From NCBI RefSeq assembly GCF_001672295.1, contig NZ_JXMS01000008.1, forward strand, positions 1 through 64,000: a DNA stretch of 64,000 nucleotides, given 5' to 3'. The translations under genes were made by a program, and so were the position numbers. How positions within the stretch are numbered: the stretch's first letter is position 1; the number at the start of each line of letters is the position of its first letter. The DNA comes from Halodesulfovibrio spirochaetisodalis (GTDB lineage Bacteria > Desulfobacterota > Desulfovibrionia > Desulfovibrionales > Desulfovibrionaceae). Below are positions 1-8,958 of this stretch, piece after piece. A model generated the notes under the pieces. That model had not been told where the DNA came from. It ran no database searches and saw only the letters and a program-made list of their open reading frames with translations.

Positions 1-55
1 CATGCAGGACAGCCCTTTTTCTTTTTTCAAATATATGTAGAGAAGAGTATTCTTA

Positions 56-646
56 CTAGCGTTCGAGCCAGTCTTCGAGAACTTCTTTGTACTCTTCATC
101 TGTGTATGTCGGCTGATCATATTTACCAGCAATCTGGCGCTGTCTGGATGCTTCAGAAAGGATTACAGCAGCAGCTACAGATACGTTAAAGCTCTGGATC
201 ATACCGAACATTGGAATGTACACTTCACCGTCGGCAACTTCCACAAGCTCAGGGTCTGTGCCACGATGCTCATTACCCATAATAATAGCTACAGGCTCTG
301 AAAGATCATAATCGCGGAGCGGTTTAGCACTTGGGGAACAGCTCGTAGCGAGAACCTTCATCCCTTTTGCACGCAAAGACTTCATAAGATCATCAGTATT
401 ATCGTGGCGCTCAGTATCCACCCATTTGCGTGCAGAAGCAGACGATTTATTTCCGAGCTTCGGAAACGGAGTATCTGTGTAGTAGAGATGCACCTTAGGC
501 ACACCAAAAGCATCACAGCTACGCAGGATAGCAGATACGTTGTGGGGGTCATGTACATTTGCCATAACCAGAGTCAGATCTTTCTGACGAAGTTGTAATA
601 CACGCTCAAGCTTTGCAGTTCGTTCAGGAGTTCTTTCTTTTGTCAT
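56..646 (-). CDS. trmH: tRNA (guanosine-2'-O-)-methyltransferase, TrmH/SpoU family
   Basis: 196-residue SpoU-class (SPOUT fold) RNA 2'-O-methyltransferase. Visible family motifs are NVHDPHNVSAILRSCDAFG near residue 30 (motif 1, with the catalytic Arg), IIMGNEHRG (motif 2) and IPMFGMIQSFNVSVAAA (motif 3), which together build the knotted SAM site. Length and motif spacing fit TrmH, which methylates G18 in the D-loop of tRNAs; the exact target is inferred from the family. I chose the ATG at 646 over the in-frame GTG at 652; neither has a strong ribosome binding site. It is a single gene reading toward the left edge of the window. Confidence 0.85.
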   Translation of the reverse strand: MTKERTPERTAKLERVLQLRQKDLTLVMANVHDPHNVSAILRSCDAFGVPKVHLYYTDTPFPKLGNKSSASARKWVDTERHDNTDDLMKSLRAKGMKVLATSCSPSAKPLRDYDLSEPVAIIMGNEHRGTDPELVEVADGEVYIPMFGMIQSFNVSVAAAVILSEASRQRQIAGKYDQPTYTDEEYKEVLEDWLER

Positions 647-1232
647 CTGCACACCATATATCCATGCCCACCGGCATAGTTCCGGCAGCTAGTTTGTTGT
701 TATTGTAATACTGTATGTTGCCGCACAATACACACTGACAACACTTTGTAATCATATGCTCATACGCAGCAATCACAAAAATTTTGTAGACCGTACAATC
801 CAGCAGCACTTCAACCTAATATCCATTTTAGCTGCGGCATACGTTTCTTTCTTGTAATGTTGCGCGAGTTGGGTGTACAGCCTTTTGCAACTCTTGTCAC
901 GTAATGGAAACAAGGTGCATCCGCTGATAATTCGTATAGTTTCAGAAAAAACACTTTGAACACCTAATAAAGCGATTTTCAAAAATAAACAGAGTAACTT
1001 GCTGCAAATTATATTTTTTTGCACTGAATCTATTGAAATATGCATTATGTGCGAGTAAAAGAACCCCTTGTCTTCTAATCTAATCCAAAGAAGTTAGTAG
1101 ATATATCATATCCTATTGAACCCACAAGCAATAGCCGAATGTCGATAGTTGTCTTTGTTTATTGAACATTCTGAAGATATATCTCGCTTTGTATCTTTTT
1201 GATACACAATTTGTATGAAGGAGTCTTACGCT
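647..1232. other. intergenic region between divergent trmH and nhaD
   Basis: About 590 bases with no convincing gene; the short open frames here have no ribosome binding site or recognisable product. It must hold the trmH promoter on the minus strand and the promoter of the first antiporter on the plus strand. The octamer GATATATC occurs twice (about 1101 and 1172) and could be an operator pair, but this is weak. Confidence 0.4.
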
Positions 1233-2750
1233 GTGTTTACCTTTTTGAAATCTAAAGTTTTTTCAAGCCTTAGCCTTGCATTAGCAGGATTGTTGCTTCC
1301 TGCCATGGCTTTTGCTTCTGCTTCTGCAGGCGCACCGCATCTTGATGGTGCTTCTCTTTCCGCGTTATGGGTTGTTCCATTCGCGTGTATGTTGCTTTCC
1401 ATTGCAATCGGTCCAATTGCTGCGCCACACTTCTGGCACAGTCACTTTGGTAAAATTTCTGTATTCTGGGCGCTTTGCTTCCTCGTGCCTTTCACTATGG
1501 CGTACGGTTTCTCCCTTGCGTTATACGAAGCACTGCACGCACTTCTGCTTGAATACATCCCGTTTATCGTACTGCTCCTCGCACTGTTTACAGTAGCAGG
1601 CGGCGTTCGCCTTAAAGGTAGCCTTGTGGGCACTCCGCTTGTGAACACAGTAATCCTGCTCATCGGTACCCTGCTTGCAAGCTGGATGGGTACTACCGGT
1701 GCTGCAATGCTTCTCATTCGTCCACTTCTTCGTGCGAATGCGCATCGTAAATTTAAAGTACACACCGTTGTATTCTTCATCTTCCTCGTAGCAAACATCG
1801 GTGGTTCCCTTACTCCTCTTGGTGACCCACCACTCTTCCTCGGCTTCCTGAAAGGTGTTTCCTTCTTCTGGACCACTACTCACATGCTGCCGCTCATGCT
1901 GTTTGCTGCTACTATCCTTCTTGCTGTTTACTTCGGTCTTGATACTGTTCTCTTCGCTAAAGAAGGCAAGCCAGTACCTGCTACCGAGTGTTGCGAAGAA
2001 GAGACAAAAGAAGCTGTTAAAGGCCGCTGCCGTTTCGAAAACGGTCGTCAGGTATACGACTGCGGTGCAGGTCCTAAACTTGCTCTCGACGGTAAAGTTA
2101 ACCTCATTCTGCTCCTCGGCGTTATCGCAGCTGTACTTATGTCCGGCATGTGGAACCCGCATGTAAGCTTCAACGTCTACCATGTACATGTTGAACTGCA
2201 GAACGTTATCCGTGATATCATTCTCCTGATTATCACAGGTCTTTCCCTTAAACTTACTGACGACGAAAGCCGCCGCCTCAACGACTTCAACTGGTTCCCG
2301 ATTCTTGAAGTTGGCAAACTCTTCATCGGTATCTTCATGTCCATGATTCCAGCTATCGCTATCCTGAAAGCTGGTGAGAATGGTGCTCTTGCTTCTGTAA
2401 TCAACATGGTTACCAGCAACGGCGAGCCTGTAAACGTAATGTACTTCTGGCTCACCGGTATCCTTTCTTCCTTCCTGGACAACGCACCTACCTACCTCGT
2501 GTTCTTTAACACCGCTGGTGGCGACGCAGTTCACCTTATGGGCGACATGGCAAGCACCCTGCTTGCTATCTCCGCTGGTGCTGTATTCATGGGTGCTAAC
2601 ACCTACATCGGTAACGCACCGAACTTCATGGTTCGTTCCATTGCTGAAGATCAGGGCGTAAAAATGCCTAGCTTCTTCGGGTACATGGCATGGTCCTTCG
2701 GTATCCTTATCCCTCTCTTCGTTCTTATCACCTTTGTCTTCATCGCATAG
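1233..2750 (+). CDS. nhaD: NhaD-type sodium/proton antiporter, copy 1
   Basis: 505-residue polytopic membrane protein of the ion-transporter superfamily that includes NhaD and CitMHS. It is expected to expel sodium in exchange for protons. An N-terminal signal-like segment ending in AMAFA precedes PHLDGASLSALW, followed by about a dozen hydrophobic segments. I chose the GTG at 1233 because GAAGGAG lies 9 bases upstream; the ATG at 1215 overlaps that site, and the copies downstream begin at the equivalent place. This copy alone carries a polar loop with four cysteines (about residues 253, 254, 266 and 277), absent from copies 2 and 3. It is the first of three tandem paralogs. The ion specificity is inferred from the family. 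Confidence 0.75.
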   Translation: MFTFLKSKVFSSLSLALAGLLLPAMAFASASAGAPHLDGASLSALWVVPFACMLLSIAIGPIAAPHFWHSHFGKISVFWALCFLVPFTMAYGFSLALYEALHALLLEYIPFIVLLLALFTVAGGVRLKGSLVGTPLVNTVILLIGTLLASWMGTTGAAMLLIRPLLRANAHRKFKVHTVVFFIFLVANIGGSLTPLGDPPLFLGFLKGVSFFWTTTHMLPLMLFAATILLAVYFGLDTVLFAKEGKPVPATECCEEETKEAVKGRCRFENGRQVYDCGAGPKLALDGKVNLILLLGVIAAVLMSGMWNPHVSFNVYHVHVELQNVIRDIILLIITGLSLKLTDDESRRLNDFNWFPILEVGKLFIGIFMSMIPAIAILKAGENGALASVINMVTSNGEPVNVMYFWLTGILSSFLDNAPTYLVFFNTAGGDAVHLMGDMASTLLAISAGAVFMGANTYIGNAPNFMVRSIAEDQGVKMPSFFGYMAWSFGILIPLFVLITFVFIA

Positions 2751-2770
2751 ACTCAGGCTTGAATGATTCT

Positions 2771-2805
2771 AACGCCCCTGCGCACAGCGCAGGGGCGTTT
2801 TTTAT
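2771..2805 (+). terminator. intrinsic terminator after nhaD copy 1
   Basis: A 13-base-pair GC-rich stem (AACGCCCCTGCGC pairing with GCGCAGGGGCGTT) with a 3-base loop, followed by a T run. It lies 20 bases after the stop codon, so this copy is its own transcription unit. Confidence 0.9.
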
Positions 2806-3200
2806 TGCTTTACTATCAGCCGATAGCCATGTTTTTATCCCCGTTAAATCAAAAGCCCGCACCTCTTATCGACCAGAACAAGCACATACTATCTCAACCA
2901 GCCACTGACAGAACTCACGCATCACCAAAATCAAGGCGTCATAACGTCCCATCAGCCTCCTCAATCACTAAGGTAAGCCACTTCCTTTTTATGCATTTTT
3001 TAAAAGCACTTTGTTTGATTGACAAACAATTTCCGTTTAGTTAGAGAATCAAACTGTTCAATTCTGTTCACCTTAACAAACGCGCTCTGCACGTAAAAGT
3101 GAACGCCGAACAGCATGGTACTTTTTTGTTAATGTACCTTACCCACGTAAATTGATTTGATTTTTAATAACGCTTGAATTGCTGAAAGGAATTTCAAAAA
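2806..3200. other. intergenic region upstream of nhaD copy 2
   Basis: About 395 bases without a gene. It contains a perfect 7-base inverted repeat, TTGTTTG at 3011-3017 and CAAACAA at 3023-3029 with a 5-base spacer, which looks like an operator for a dimeric regulator. Nothing else is recognised. Confidence 0.4.
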
Positions 3201-4646
3201 ATGTTGAAGTGTAATCCTTACCTTCTGCTGGTAAAAACGCTCACAGTTATTGCCACGTTACTGCTTCCATGCGCTGTGTTTGCAGCTTCCGCAGGTGCAC
3301 CGCATCTCGACGGAGCAGCGCTTTCCAGCTTGTGGGTTCTGCCATTTGTCTGCATGCTGCTTTCGATTGCAGTATTGCCGTTAGTTGCGCCACACTTCTG
3401 GCACAGCCACTTTGGCAAGATTTCTTTATTCTGGGCTCTTTGTTTTCTTATCCCGTTTACTCTTAAATTCGGCTTCTCGCTTGCTCTATATGAAACATTA
3501 CATGCGCTTTTATTAGAGTATGTTCCGTTCATTATTCTTCTGTTAGCACTCTTTACAGTTGCAGGTGGTGTGCGTCTTACTGGAACTCTGGTAGGCACAC
3601 CAATTGTGAACACACTTCTTTTACTGATCGGAACCGCACTTGCCAGCTGGATGGGAACAACCGGTGCTGCAATGCTTCTCATTCGTCCACTTCTTCGTGC
3701 GAATGCACACCGTAAGTATAAGGTTCACTCTGTTGTTTTCTTCATTTTCCTTGTTGCAAACATCGGTGGTTCCTTAACTCCGCTTGGTGACCCGCCACTC
3801 TTCCTTGGCTTCCTGCAGGGTGTGGACTTCTTCTGGACAACAAGCCATATGCTGCTTCCAATGCTTGTTGCGGCATCAATTCTCACCATCGTATACTTCT
3901 TTATTGATACATACTTGTTCAATAAAGAGGGTCGTCCAGCTCCTGAAAATGTGGATGCTTCCAGCTCTGAAAAGTTAGGTTTGGAAGGCAAAGTAAACCT
4001 TCTTCTCCTGCTCGGTGTCATCGGCGCGGTACTTCTCTCCGGTATGTGGCATCCGAATATTGAATTCAACGTATACTACGTACATGTTGAGTTGCAGAAC
4101 CTTGTCCGAGATCTGCTTCTCCTTTGTATCACTGGCCTTTCCTTAAAACTCACCAGTGATGAAAGCCGCAGATTGAACGATTTTAACTGGTTCCCGATTA
4201 TAGAAGTGGGTAAACTCTTCATCGGCATTTTCCTGTCCATGATTCCAGCAATCGCTATCCTGAAAGCTGGCGAGAACGGTGCTCTTGCTTCTGTAATCAA
4301 CATGGTTACCAGCAACGGCGAGCCTGTAAACGTAATGTACTTCTGGCTCACCGGTATCCTTTCTTCCTTCCTGGACAACGCACCTACCTACCTCGTGTTC
4401 TTTAACACCGCTGGTGGTGATGCTGCACACCTCATGGGCGACATGGCGAGCACCCTGCTTGCTATCTCCGCAGGTGCTGTATTCATGGGTGCTAACACCT
4501 ACATTGGTAACGCACCTAACTTCATGGTTCGAGCCATTGCGGAAGATCAGGGTGTGAAAATGCCTAGCTTCTTCGGCTACATGGCTTGGTCCTTCGGTAT
4601 TCTTATTCCTACCTTCATTCTCATTACCGTTATCTTTATTTCATAA
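3201..4646 (+). CDS. nhaD: NhaD-type sodium/proton antiporter, copy 2
   Basis: 481-residue paralog of the proteins on both sides, colinear with them throughout: signal-like N-terminus ending CAVFA, PHLDGAALSSLW, the block TGAAMLLIRPLLRANAH and the C-terminal block FLDNAPTYLVFFNTAGG. The ATG at 3201 follows a GAAAGGA ribosome binding site. Its 3' half includes 140 bases identical to copy 1 (4278-4417 against 2382-2521), whereas other parts are diverged, which points to gene conversion. The middle loop is short and lacks the cysteine cluster of copy 1. Role is as for copy 1, inferred from family. Confidence 0.75.
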   Translation: MLKCNPYLLLVKTLTVIATLLLPCAVFAASAGAPHLDGAALSSLWVLPFVCMLLSIAVLPLVAPHFWHSHFGKISLFWALCFLIPFTLKFGFSLALYETLHALLLEYVPFIILLLALFTVAGGVRLTGTLVGTPIVNTLLLLIGTALASWMGTTGAAMLLIRPLLRANAHRKYKVHSVVFFIFLVANIGGSLTPLGDPPLFLGFLQGVDFFWTTSHMLLPMLVAASILTIVYFFIDTYLFNKEGRPAPENVDASSSEKLGLEGKVNLLLLLGVIGAVLLSGMWHPNIEFNVYYVHVELQNLVRDLLLLCITGLSLKLTSDESRRLNDFNWFPIIEVGKLFIGIFLSMIPAIAILKAGENGALASVINMVTSNGEPVNVMYFWLTGILSSFLDNAPTYLVFFNTAGGDAAHLMGDMASTLLAISAGAVFMGANTYIGNAPNFMVRAIAEDQGVKMPSFFGYMAWSFGILIPTFILITVIFIS

Positions 4647-4666
4647 CTTCGAGATTGGATGATTGT

Positions 4667-4701
4667 AACGCCCCTGTACTCTGCGCAGGGGCGTTTTTTT
4701 A
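4667..4701 (+). terminator. intrinsic terminator after nhaD copy 2
   Basis: Stem AACGCCCCTG with CAGGGGCGTT, 9-base loop, then a T run. It shares its outer stem with the terminator after copy 1, so the duplication included the downstream region. Confidence 0.9.
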
Positions 4702-5050
4702 TTTGTATAAAAAAGCCTTCTTTTTTCTCAAAAAACATGTATTTCAAGGAATTACACCGAAAGACACCTGCACACCAAAATGATTGACTATTCAAATAAT
4801 ATCAAACCCTTAAAACAAAAAACTGATTGCGCAACATGATCGTTTTTTACAAAAACACAATATTGTGTTTGGATTTCATCAAAATATCCTTTCAAACTTA
4901 CATTTTCATCAAGCTCAGAAAAAACAATCTATCTCCCAAAGCAAGCGCTAACATGCAGAACACGTTGACTCTTTCTCGAAAAGCATAGTATGCGCGAAAG
5001 CTAAATCAGTTTTTATAAAACGCTGGGATTGATAAAAGGAGTTTGAGTTT
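4702..5050. other. intergenic region upstream of nhaD copy 3
   Basis: About 350 bases with no gene. It contains a perfect 18-base palindrome, AAACACAATATTGTGTTT, at 4853-4870, about 180 bases before the start codon. This is a plausible operator; I cannot assign the regulator. Confidence 0.45.
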
Positions 5051-6499
5051 ATGTTGATGGGTAAACCTTCTATGCTGTTTGCAAAATTGCTTACAGTCGT
5101 TGCAACGCTTCTCCTGCCGTGCGTTGCTTTTGCTTCCGCTGCTTCAGGCGGCCCGCACCTTGATGGTGCGTTGCTGTCCGGCTTCTGGGTTATTCCTTTT
5201 GCATGCATGCTGCTTTCTATTGCTGTTTTTCCACTGCTTGCACCGCACTTCTGGCATAGCCACTTTGGTAAAATTTCCATGTTCTGGGCACTGTGTTTTT
5301 TAGTTCCGTTCACTATAAAGTTCGGCTTCTCGCTGGCATTATATGAAACTCTGCATGCGCTGCTGCTCGAATACTTTCCGTTCATCATCCTGCTTTTGGC
5401 ACTCTTTACCGTAGCTGGTGGTGTACGCCTTACAGGCACCCTTGTGGGCACCCCGCTTGTAAACACACTTATCCTTATCATCGGTACTGCTCTTGCCAGC
5501 TGGATGGGAACAACCGGCGCTGCAATGCTGCTCATCCGTCCCCTTTTGCGTGCCAATGCACACCGTAAACACAAAGTTCACACCGTTGTATTTTTCATTT
5601 TCCTTGTGGCAAACATCGGTGGTTCCCTTACTCCACTCGGTGACCCGCCACTCTTCCTCGGTTTCTTGCAGGGTGTTGCCTTCTTCTGGACAACAACCCA
5701 CATGCTTGTACCAATGCTCTTTACCGTAACCATTCTTACAGGCGTCTACTTCCTGCTCGACAACTACTTCTTCGGTAAAGAAGGACGACCGACCCCTGAA
5801 GGACTGGATGCTTCCAACACCGAGAAACTCGGTCTCGAAGGTAAAGTTAACCTTATCCTTCTCCTTGGCGTAATCGGCGCTGTTCTGCTTTCCGGTATGT
5901 GGCATCCGCACGTAACATTCGACGTTTACCATGTTCCTGTTGAACTGCAGAACCTCACCCGTGACGTGCTGCTTCTGGTTATCACCGGTCTTTCTCTCAA
6001 ACTCACAGATGATGAAAGCCGCATTAAAAACGACTTTAACTGGTTCCCTATTGTGGAAGTAGGTAAGCTGTTTATCGGTATCTTCCTCTCCATGATTCCG
6101 GCAATTGCCATCCTCAAAGCAGGTAAAGACGGAGCGCTTGCATCTGTGATCAACCTTGTGACAGGAGCAAACGGCGAGCCTGTAGATGTTATGTACTTCT
6201 GGCTTACCGGTCTGCTTTCCTCATTCCTTGATAACGCGCCGACCTACCTTGTGTTCTTTAACACTGCCGGTGGTGACGCTGTGCACCTCATGGGTGAGAT
6301 GGCAAGCACACTTCTTGCCGTTTCTGCCGGTGCGGTTTTCATGGGAGCCAATACCTACATCGGTAACGCACCAAACTTTATGGTACGTTCCATTGCGGAA
6401 GATCAGGGCGTTACAATGCCTAGTTTCTTCGGTTACATGGCATGGTCCTTTGGTATTCTTATCCCGACCTTTGTTATGGTTACCTTTGTATTCTTCTAA
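5051..6499 (+). CDS. nhaD: NhaD-type sodium/proton antiporter, copy 3
   Basis: 482-residue paralog of copies 1 and 2, with the same signal-like N-terminus (ending CVAFA), the same transmembrane pattern and the conserved blocks TGAAMLLIRPLLRANAH and FLDNAPTYLVFFNTAGG. The ATG at 5051 has AAGGAG 9 bases upstream. It is more diverged in synonymous positions than copies 1 and 2 are from each other in their shared 3' tract, so it escaped the recent conversion. A distinguishing change is LVTGANGEP where copies 1 and 2 have MVTSNGEP. Three separately terminated antiporter genes suggest expression under different salt or pH conditions; this is inference. Confidence 0.75.
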   Translation: MLMGKPSMLFAKLLTVVATLLLPCVAFASAASGGPHLDGALLSGFWVIPFACMLLSIAVFPLLAPHFWHSHFGKISMFWALCFLVPFTIKFGFSLALYETLHALLLEYFPFIILLLALFTVAGGVRLTGTLVGTPLVNTLILIIGTALASWMGTTGAAMLLIRPLLRANAHRKHKVHTVVFFIFLVANIGGSLTPLGDPPLFLGFLQGVAFFWTTTHMLVPMLFTVTILTGVYFLLDNYFFGKEGRPTPEGLDASNTEKLGLEGKVNLILLLGVIGAVLLSGMWHPHVTFDVYHVPVELQNLTRDVLLLVITGLSLKLTDDESRIKNDFNWFPIVEVGKLFIGIFLSMIPAIAILKAGKDGALASVINLVTGANGEPVDVMYFWLTGLLSSFLDNAPTYLVFFNTAGGDAVHLMGEMASTLLAVSAGAVFMGANTYIGNAPNFMVRSIAEDQGVTMPSFFGYMAWSFGILIPTFVMVTFVFF

Positions 6500-6514
6500 A
6501 TCGACCTTAACTTC

Positions 6515-6549
6515 AAAAGCCCTCCGGTATGTCCGGAGGGCTTTTTTTG
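6515..6549 (+). terminator. intrinsic terminator after nhaD copy 3
   Basis: Stem AAAAGCCCTCCGG with CCGGAGGGCTTTT, loop TATGT, then more T residues. It is unrelated in sequence to the terminators of copies 1 and 2. Confidence 0.9.
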
Positions 6550-6618
6550 TTAGCATCCTGCTTGTCACAAGAAAACTGTCGATCACTTTTGTGCCTCTAT
6601 TCCAGTGCTTTTTATCGC

Positions 6619-6644
6619 GTGTCATTTTTTTAAATTCGTAACAC
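6619..6644 (+). promoter_or_regulatory. candidate NikR-like operator upstream of cbiM
   Basis: The inverted repeat GTGTCAT, 12 bases, GTAACAC lies 70 bases before cbiM. The right half is exact and the left half has two mismatches against the GTGTTAC/GTAACAC half-sites that I recall being described for NikR in Desulfovibrio and relatives, where the spacing is 13-14. If genuine, it indicates nickel-responsive repression and a nickel rather than cobalt substrate. This is an inference from one imperfect site. Confidence 0.4.
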
Positions 6645-6713
6645 GTTGACGATACCCTTCCCTGAATGGTATCAAACAGCAATCCAATAACCTTACATCC
6701 ACTGGAAAAGATT

Positions 6714-7370
6714 ATGCACATAGCCGAAGGTGTTCTTCCTCCTGTTATTCTTGCTTCCTGCGCCGCTTTATCCGCAGCCGGAGTCTGTATCGGAGTTAAG
6801 AAACTTGATTACGACCGTCTTATGACTACAGCTATTCTTTCGGCTTCATTCTTTGTGGCTTCGCTTATCCACATTCCCATTGGCCCTGTATCCGGTCATC
6901 TCATACTGAATGGCCTGCTGGGGTTACTTCTTGGATGGGTTGCTTTTCCAGCCATTCTTGTAGCGCTGGTGCTTCAAGCGATTCTCTTTCAATTCGGGGG
7001 CATCACAAGCCTTGGTGTCAATACTCTCAACATGGCATTACCACCGGTAATCTGCTTCTATATTTTCCGACCAATGCTTACTAACGGCTCCACTTCACTA
7101 CGGTTTGCAGCCTTCTTCTGTGGATTTACCGCTGTTGCGCTCTCTGCAATTTTTACATCTGGCACACTGGCACTGGGCGGAGACAACTTTATCAACTCTG
7201 CAAAAATCCTGCTGGCATCAAGCGTTCCTGTCATGATTATTGAAGGGCTTATCACCGCAGTTGTTGTGAGTTTTATTGCTAAAGTCAGCCCGCAATTGTT
7301 CCCGTTTACTATCAATACTCCACAGGCATCTCCAACCACACAATCAGCTGCAAGCTCAACTGCTGAGTAA
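6714..7370 (+). CDS. cbiM: CbiM/NikM-type substrate-binding membrane subunit of an ECF metal transporter
   Basis: 218-residue membrane protein, the specificity (S) component of a cobalt or nickel energy-coupling-factor importer. The ATG at 6714 gives the N-terminus MHIAEGVLPP, whose Met-His start places the metal-coordinating His2 exactly as the family requires; the longer frame from 6666 would bury it. About six to seven hydrophobic segments follow. It is separated by 3 bases from cbiQ, with cbiO after that. No CbiN or NikN gene lies between them and no such domain is fused here. Cobalt versus nickel cannot be settled from the protein alone; the upstream operator candidate favours nickel. 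Confidence 0.85.
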   Translation: MHIAEGVLPPVILASCAALSAAGVCIGVKKLDYDRLMTTAILSASFFVASLIHIPIGPVSGHLILNGLLGLLLGWVAFPAILVALVLQAILFQFGGITSLGVNTLNMALPPVICFYIFRPMLTNGSTSLRFAAFFCGFTAVALSAIFTSGTLALGGDNFINSAKILLASSVPVMIIEGLITAVVVSFIAKVSPQLFPFTINTPQASPTTQSAASSTAE

Positions 7371-7373
7371 TCT

Positions 7374-8141
7374 ATGACGCTTGAATCATTTGCTGAAGGT
7401 ACAAGCCCGCTGCATTCTATGGATGCGGCTGCCAAGCTTGTCGCAGCTACAATATTTTCTGTCTGCACAGCGTTGTTAACAACCATAGAAGCAGCCTGCG
7501 GTGCCTTGCTTATCGGCTTACTGCTACTTGGCATTGCAAAACTGTCTGCACGCACACTGGCAAAACGCTTGCTGTTTGTTAACGCTTTTATCGCATTCCT
7601 TTGGCTTACCCTTCCGGTATCAACAGCCGGAACACCCTTATATTCATGGAATGGATTTACCGTTACCCATGAAGGTATTCACATAGCACTACTGATTACA
7701 CTCAAGTCCAATGCGATTGTTACGGCGTTTATCGCGCTGCTTGCCACATCCAACATTACTGATATTGGTACTGGTCTAGCTAAACTCCGTGTACCACAAA
7801 AACTCAGCTTACTCTTCTTGTTCACATGGCGCTATCTCCACGTTATTCTTGAAGAGTATAAGCGCCTGTCTACCGCCGCAACGCTGCGTGGTTTTGTCCC
7901 TGGAACAAACAGCCATACATATAAAACCTATGCGAATCTTATCGCAATGGTGCTCATTAAAAGCCATGACAGGGCTGAACGGGTTTCCAACGCCATGAAG
8001 CTTCGCGGCTTCAATGGCACATTCCACACTCTGTACACCAGGCAGTCTTCACCTTTTGACTCAATATCAGCCTGTATCATTGCACTTTCCGGCATTGCGC
8101 TGCTCGCAGCCGATCATTTCCAGATTATGGAGTTACTCTAA
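7374..8141 (+). CDS. cbiQ: ECF transporter transmembrane coupling protein CbiQ
   Basis: 255-residue integral membrane T-component that couples ATP hydrolysis by CbiO to metal passage through CbiM. It has several hydrophobic segments and the two characteristic cytoplasmic coupling motifs with Ala-Arg-Gly-type signatures, seen here as TAATLRGFVPG and NAMKLRGFNG. The ATG lies 3 bases after the cbiM stop, and its stop overlaps the cbiO start by one base, so the three subunits are translationally coupled. Confidence 0.85.
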   Translation: MTLESFAEGTSPLHSMDAAAKLVAATIFSVCTALLTTIEAACGALLIGLLLLGIAKLSARTLAKRLLFVNAFIAFLWLTLPVSTAGTPLYSWNGFTVTHEGIHIALLITLKSNAIVTAFIALLATSNITDIGTGLAKLRVPQKLSLLFLFTWRYLHVILEEYKRLSTAATLRGFVPGTNSHTYKTYANLIAMVLIKSHDRAERVSNAMKLRGFNGTFHTLYTRQSSPFDSISACIIALSGIALLAADHFQIMELL

Positions 8142-8863
8142 TGTCTACCCCGCTACTCTCATTGACAGATATTCATTACATATATGCAGGTACTGCAACA
8201 CCTGCACTTTCCGGGGCAGACCTTGAACTGACGTCTTCATCTCGTCTTGGAATGCTTGGACACAACGGCAGCGGCAAAACAACTCTCTTCCTTACAGCTA
8301 TGGGAATACTCAAACCGTCAAAAGGAACTATCACCTATGCCGGAACCCCTCTTGTGCACGAAAAAGACTTCCGCACATTACGGGCTGAAATCGGCTACCT
8401 TTTTCAGCGATCAGATGATCAACTTTTTTCACCAACCGTTATTGATGACATCGCGTTCGGCCCTCTCAACTTAGGAAAAACTCCAGATGAGGCCCTTAGC
8501 ATTGCAGCCGACACGCTCTCCATTGTCGGACTCCAAGGTTTCGAGCACCGGATAACGCACAAGCTTTCAGGCGGTGAAAAAAAAATGGTTGCCCTTGCCT
8601 CTGTTCTGGCAATGCAACCTAAAGCACTTCTTCTGGATGAGCCTACCAACGACCTTGATCCGGCAACACGTGAACGATTAATTACAATCCTTGCCGATCT
8701 CGACCTTGCACTCTGCATTATTTCACACGACTGGGATTTTCTGGATAAAACCTGCACAAGTTTTCTGAATGTAGAAAACGGCACAACCAAGCCTGCAGAA
8801 TGTATCCCGCACACACATGTGCACACACATCAAGGCGGAAATGTAGCTCATAAGCATGACTAG
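8141..8863 (+). CDS. cbiO: ECF transporter ATPase CbiO with histidine-rich tail
   Basis: 240-residue ABC ATPase that powers the CbiMQ importer. Walker A is GHNGSGKTT at residues 40-48, followed by a Q-loop (LFQRSDDQLFSPTV), signature LSGGEKK, Walker B ALLLDEPTNDLD and the switch histidine in IISHD. The ATG overlaps the cbiQ stop (TAATG). The last 17 residues hold HTHVHTH and HKHD, a histidine cluster that could bind nickel or cobalt on the cytoplasmic side; this tail is not part of the ABC fold. Confidence 0.88.
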   Translation: MSTPLLSLTDIHYIYAGTATPALSGADLELTSSSRLGMLGHNGSGKTTLFLTAMGILKPSKGTITYAGTPLVHEKDFRTLRAEIGYLFQRSDDQLFSPTVIDDIAFGPLNLGKTPDEALSIAADTLSIVGLQGFEHRITHKLSGGEKKMVALASVLAMQPKALLLDEPTNDLDPATRERLITILADLDLALCIISHDWDFLDKTCTSFLNVENGTTKPAECIPHTHVHTHQGGNVAHKHD

Positions 8864-8898
8864 CCTTCCGGAGAGTCCTGCACTTTTTTTCTCTCGTC

Positions 8899-8921
8899 AA
8901 AGCCCCTTAGAGGGCTTTTTC
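8899..8921 (+). terminator. intrinsic terminator after cbiMQO
   Basis: AAAGCCC and GGGCTTT arms around a 6-base loop, then a T run, 36 bases after cbiO. Confidence 0.8.
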
Positions 8922-8958
8922 AGACGCTACATTTTACGGCACAGCTCTACTCAAAAGA

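Noticed and set aside
1521-2534. Long antisense open frame (337 codons) across the first antiporter gene
   Set aside because: It mirrors the sense codons of nhaD, has no ribosome binding site and a nonsensical composition; the same kind of shadow occurs opposite copies 2 and 3.
6550-6713. Cobalamin riboswitch upstream of cbiM
   Set aside because: I looked for a B12-box-like AGCCACTG motif and the expected length; neither is present in the 165 bases available.
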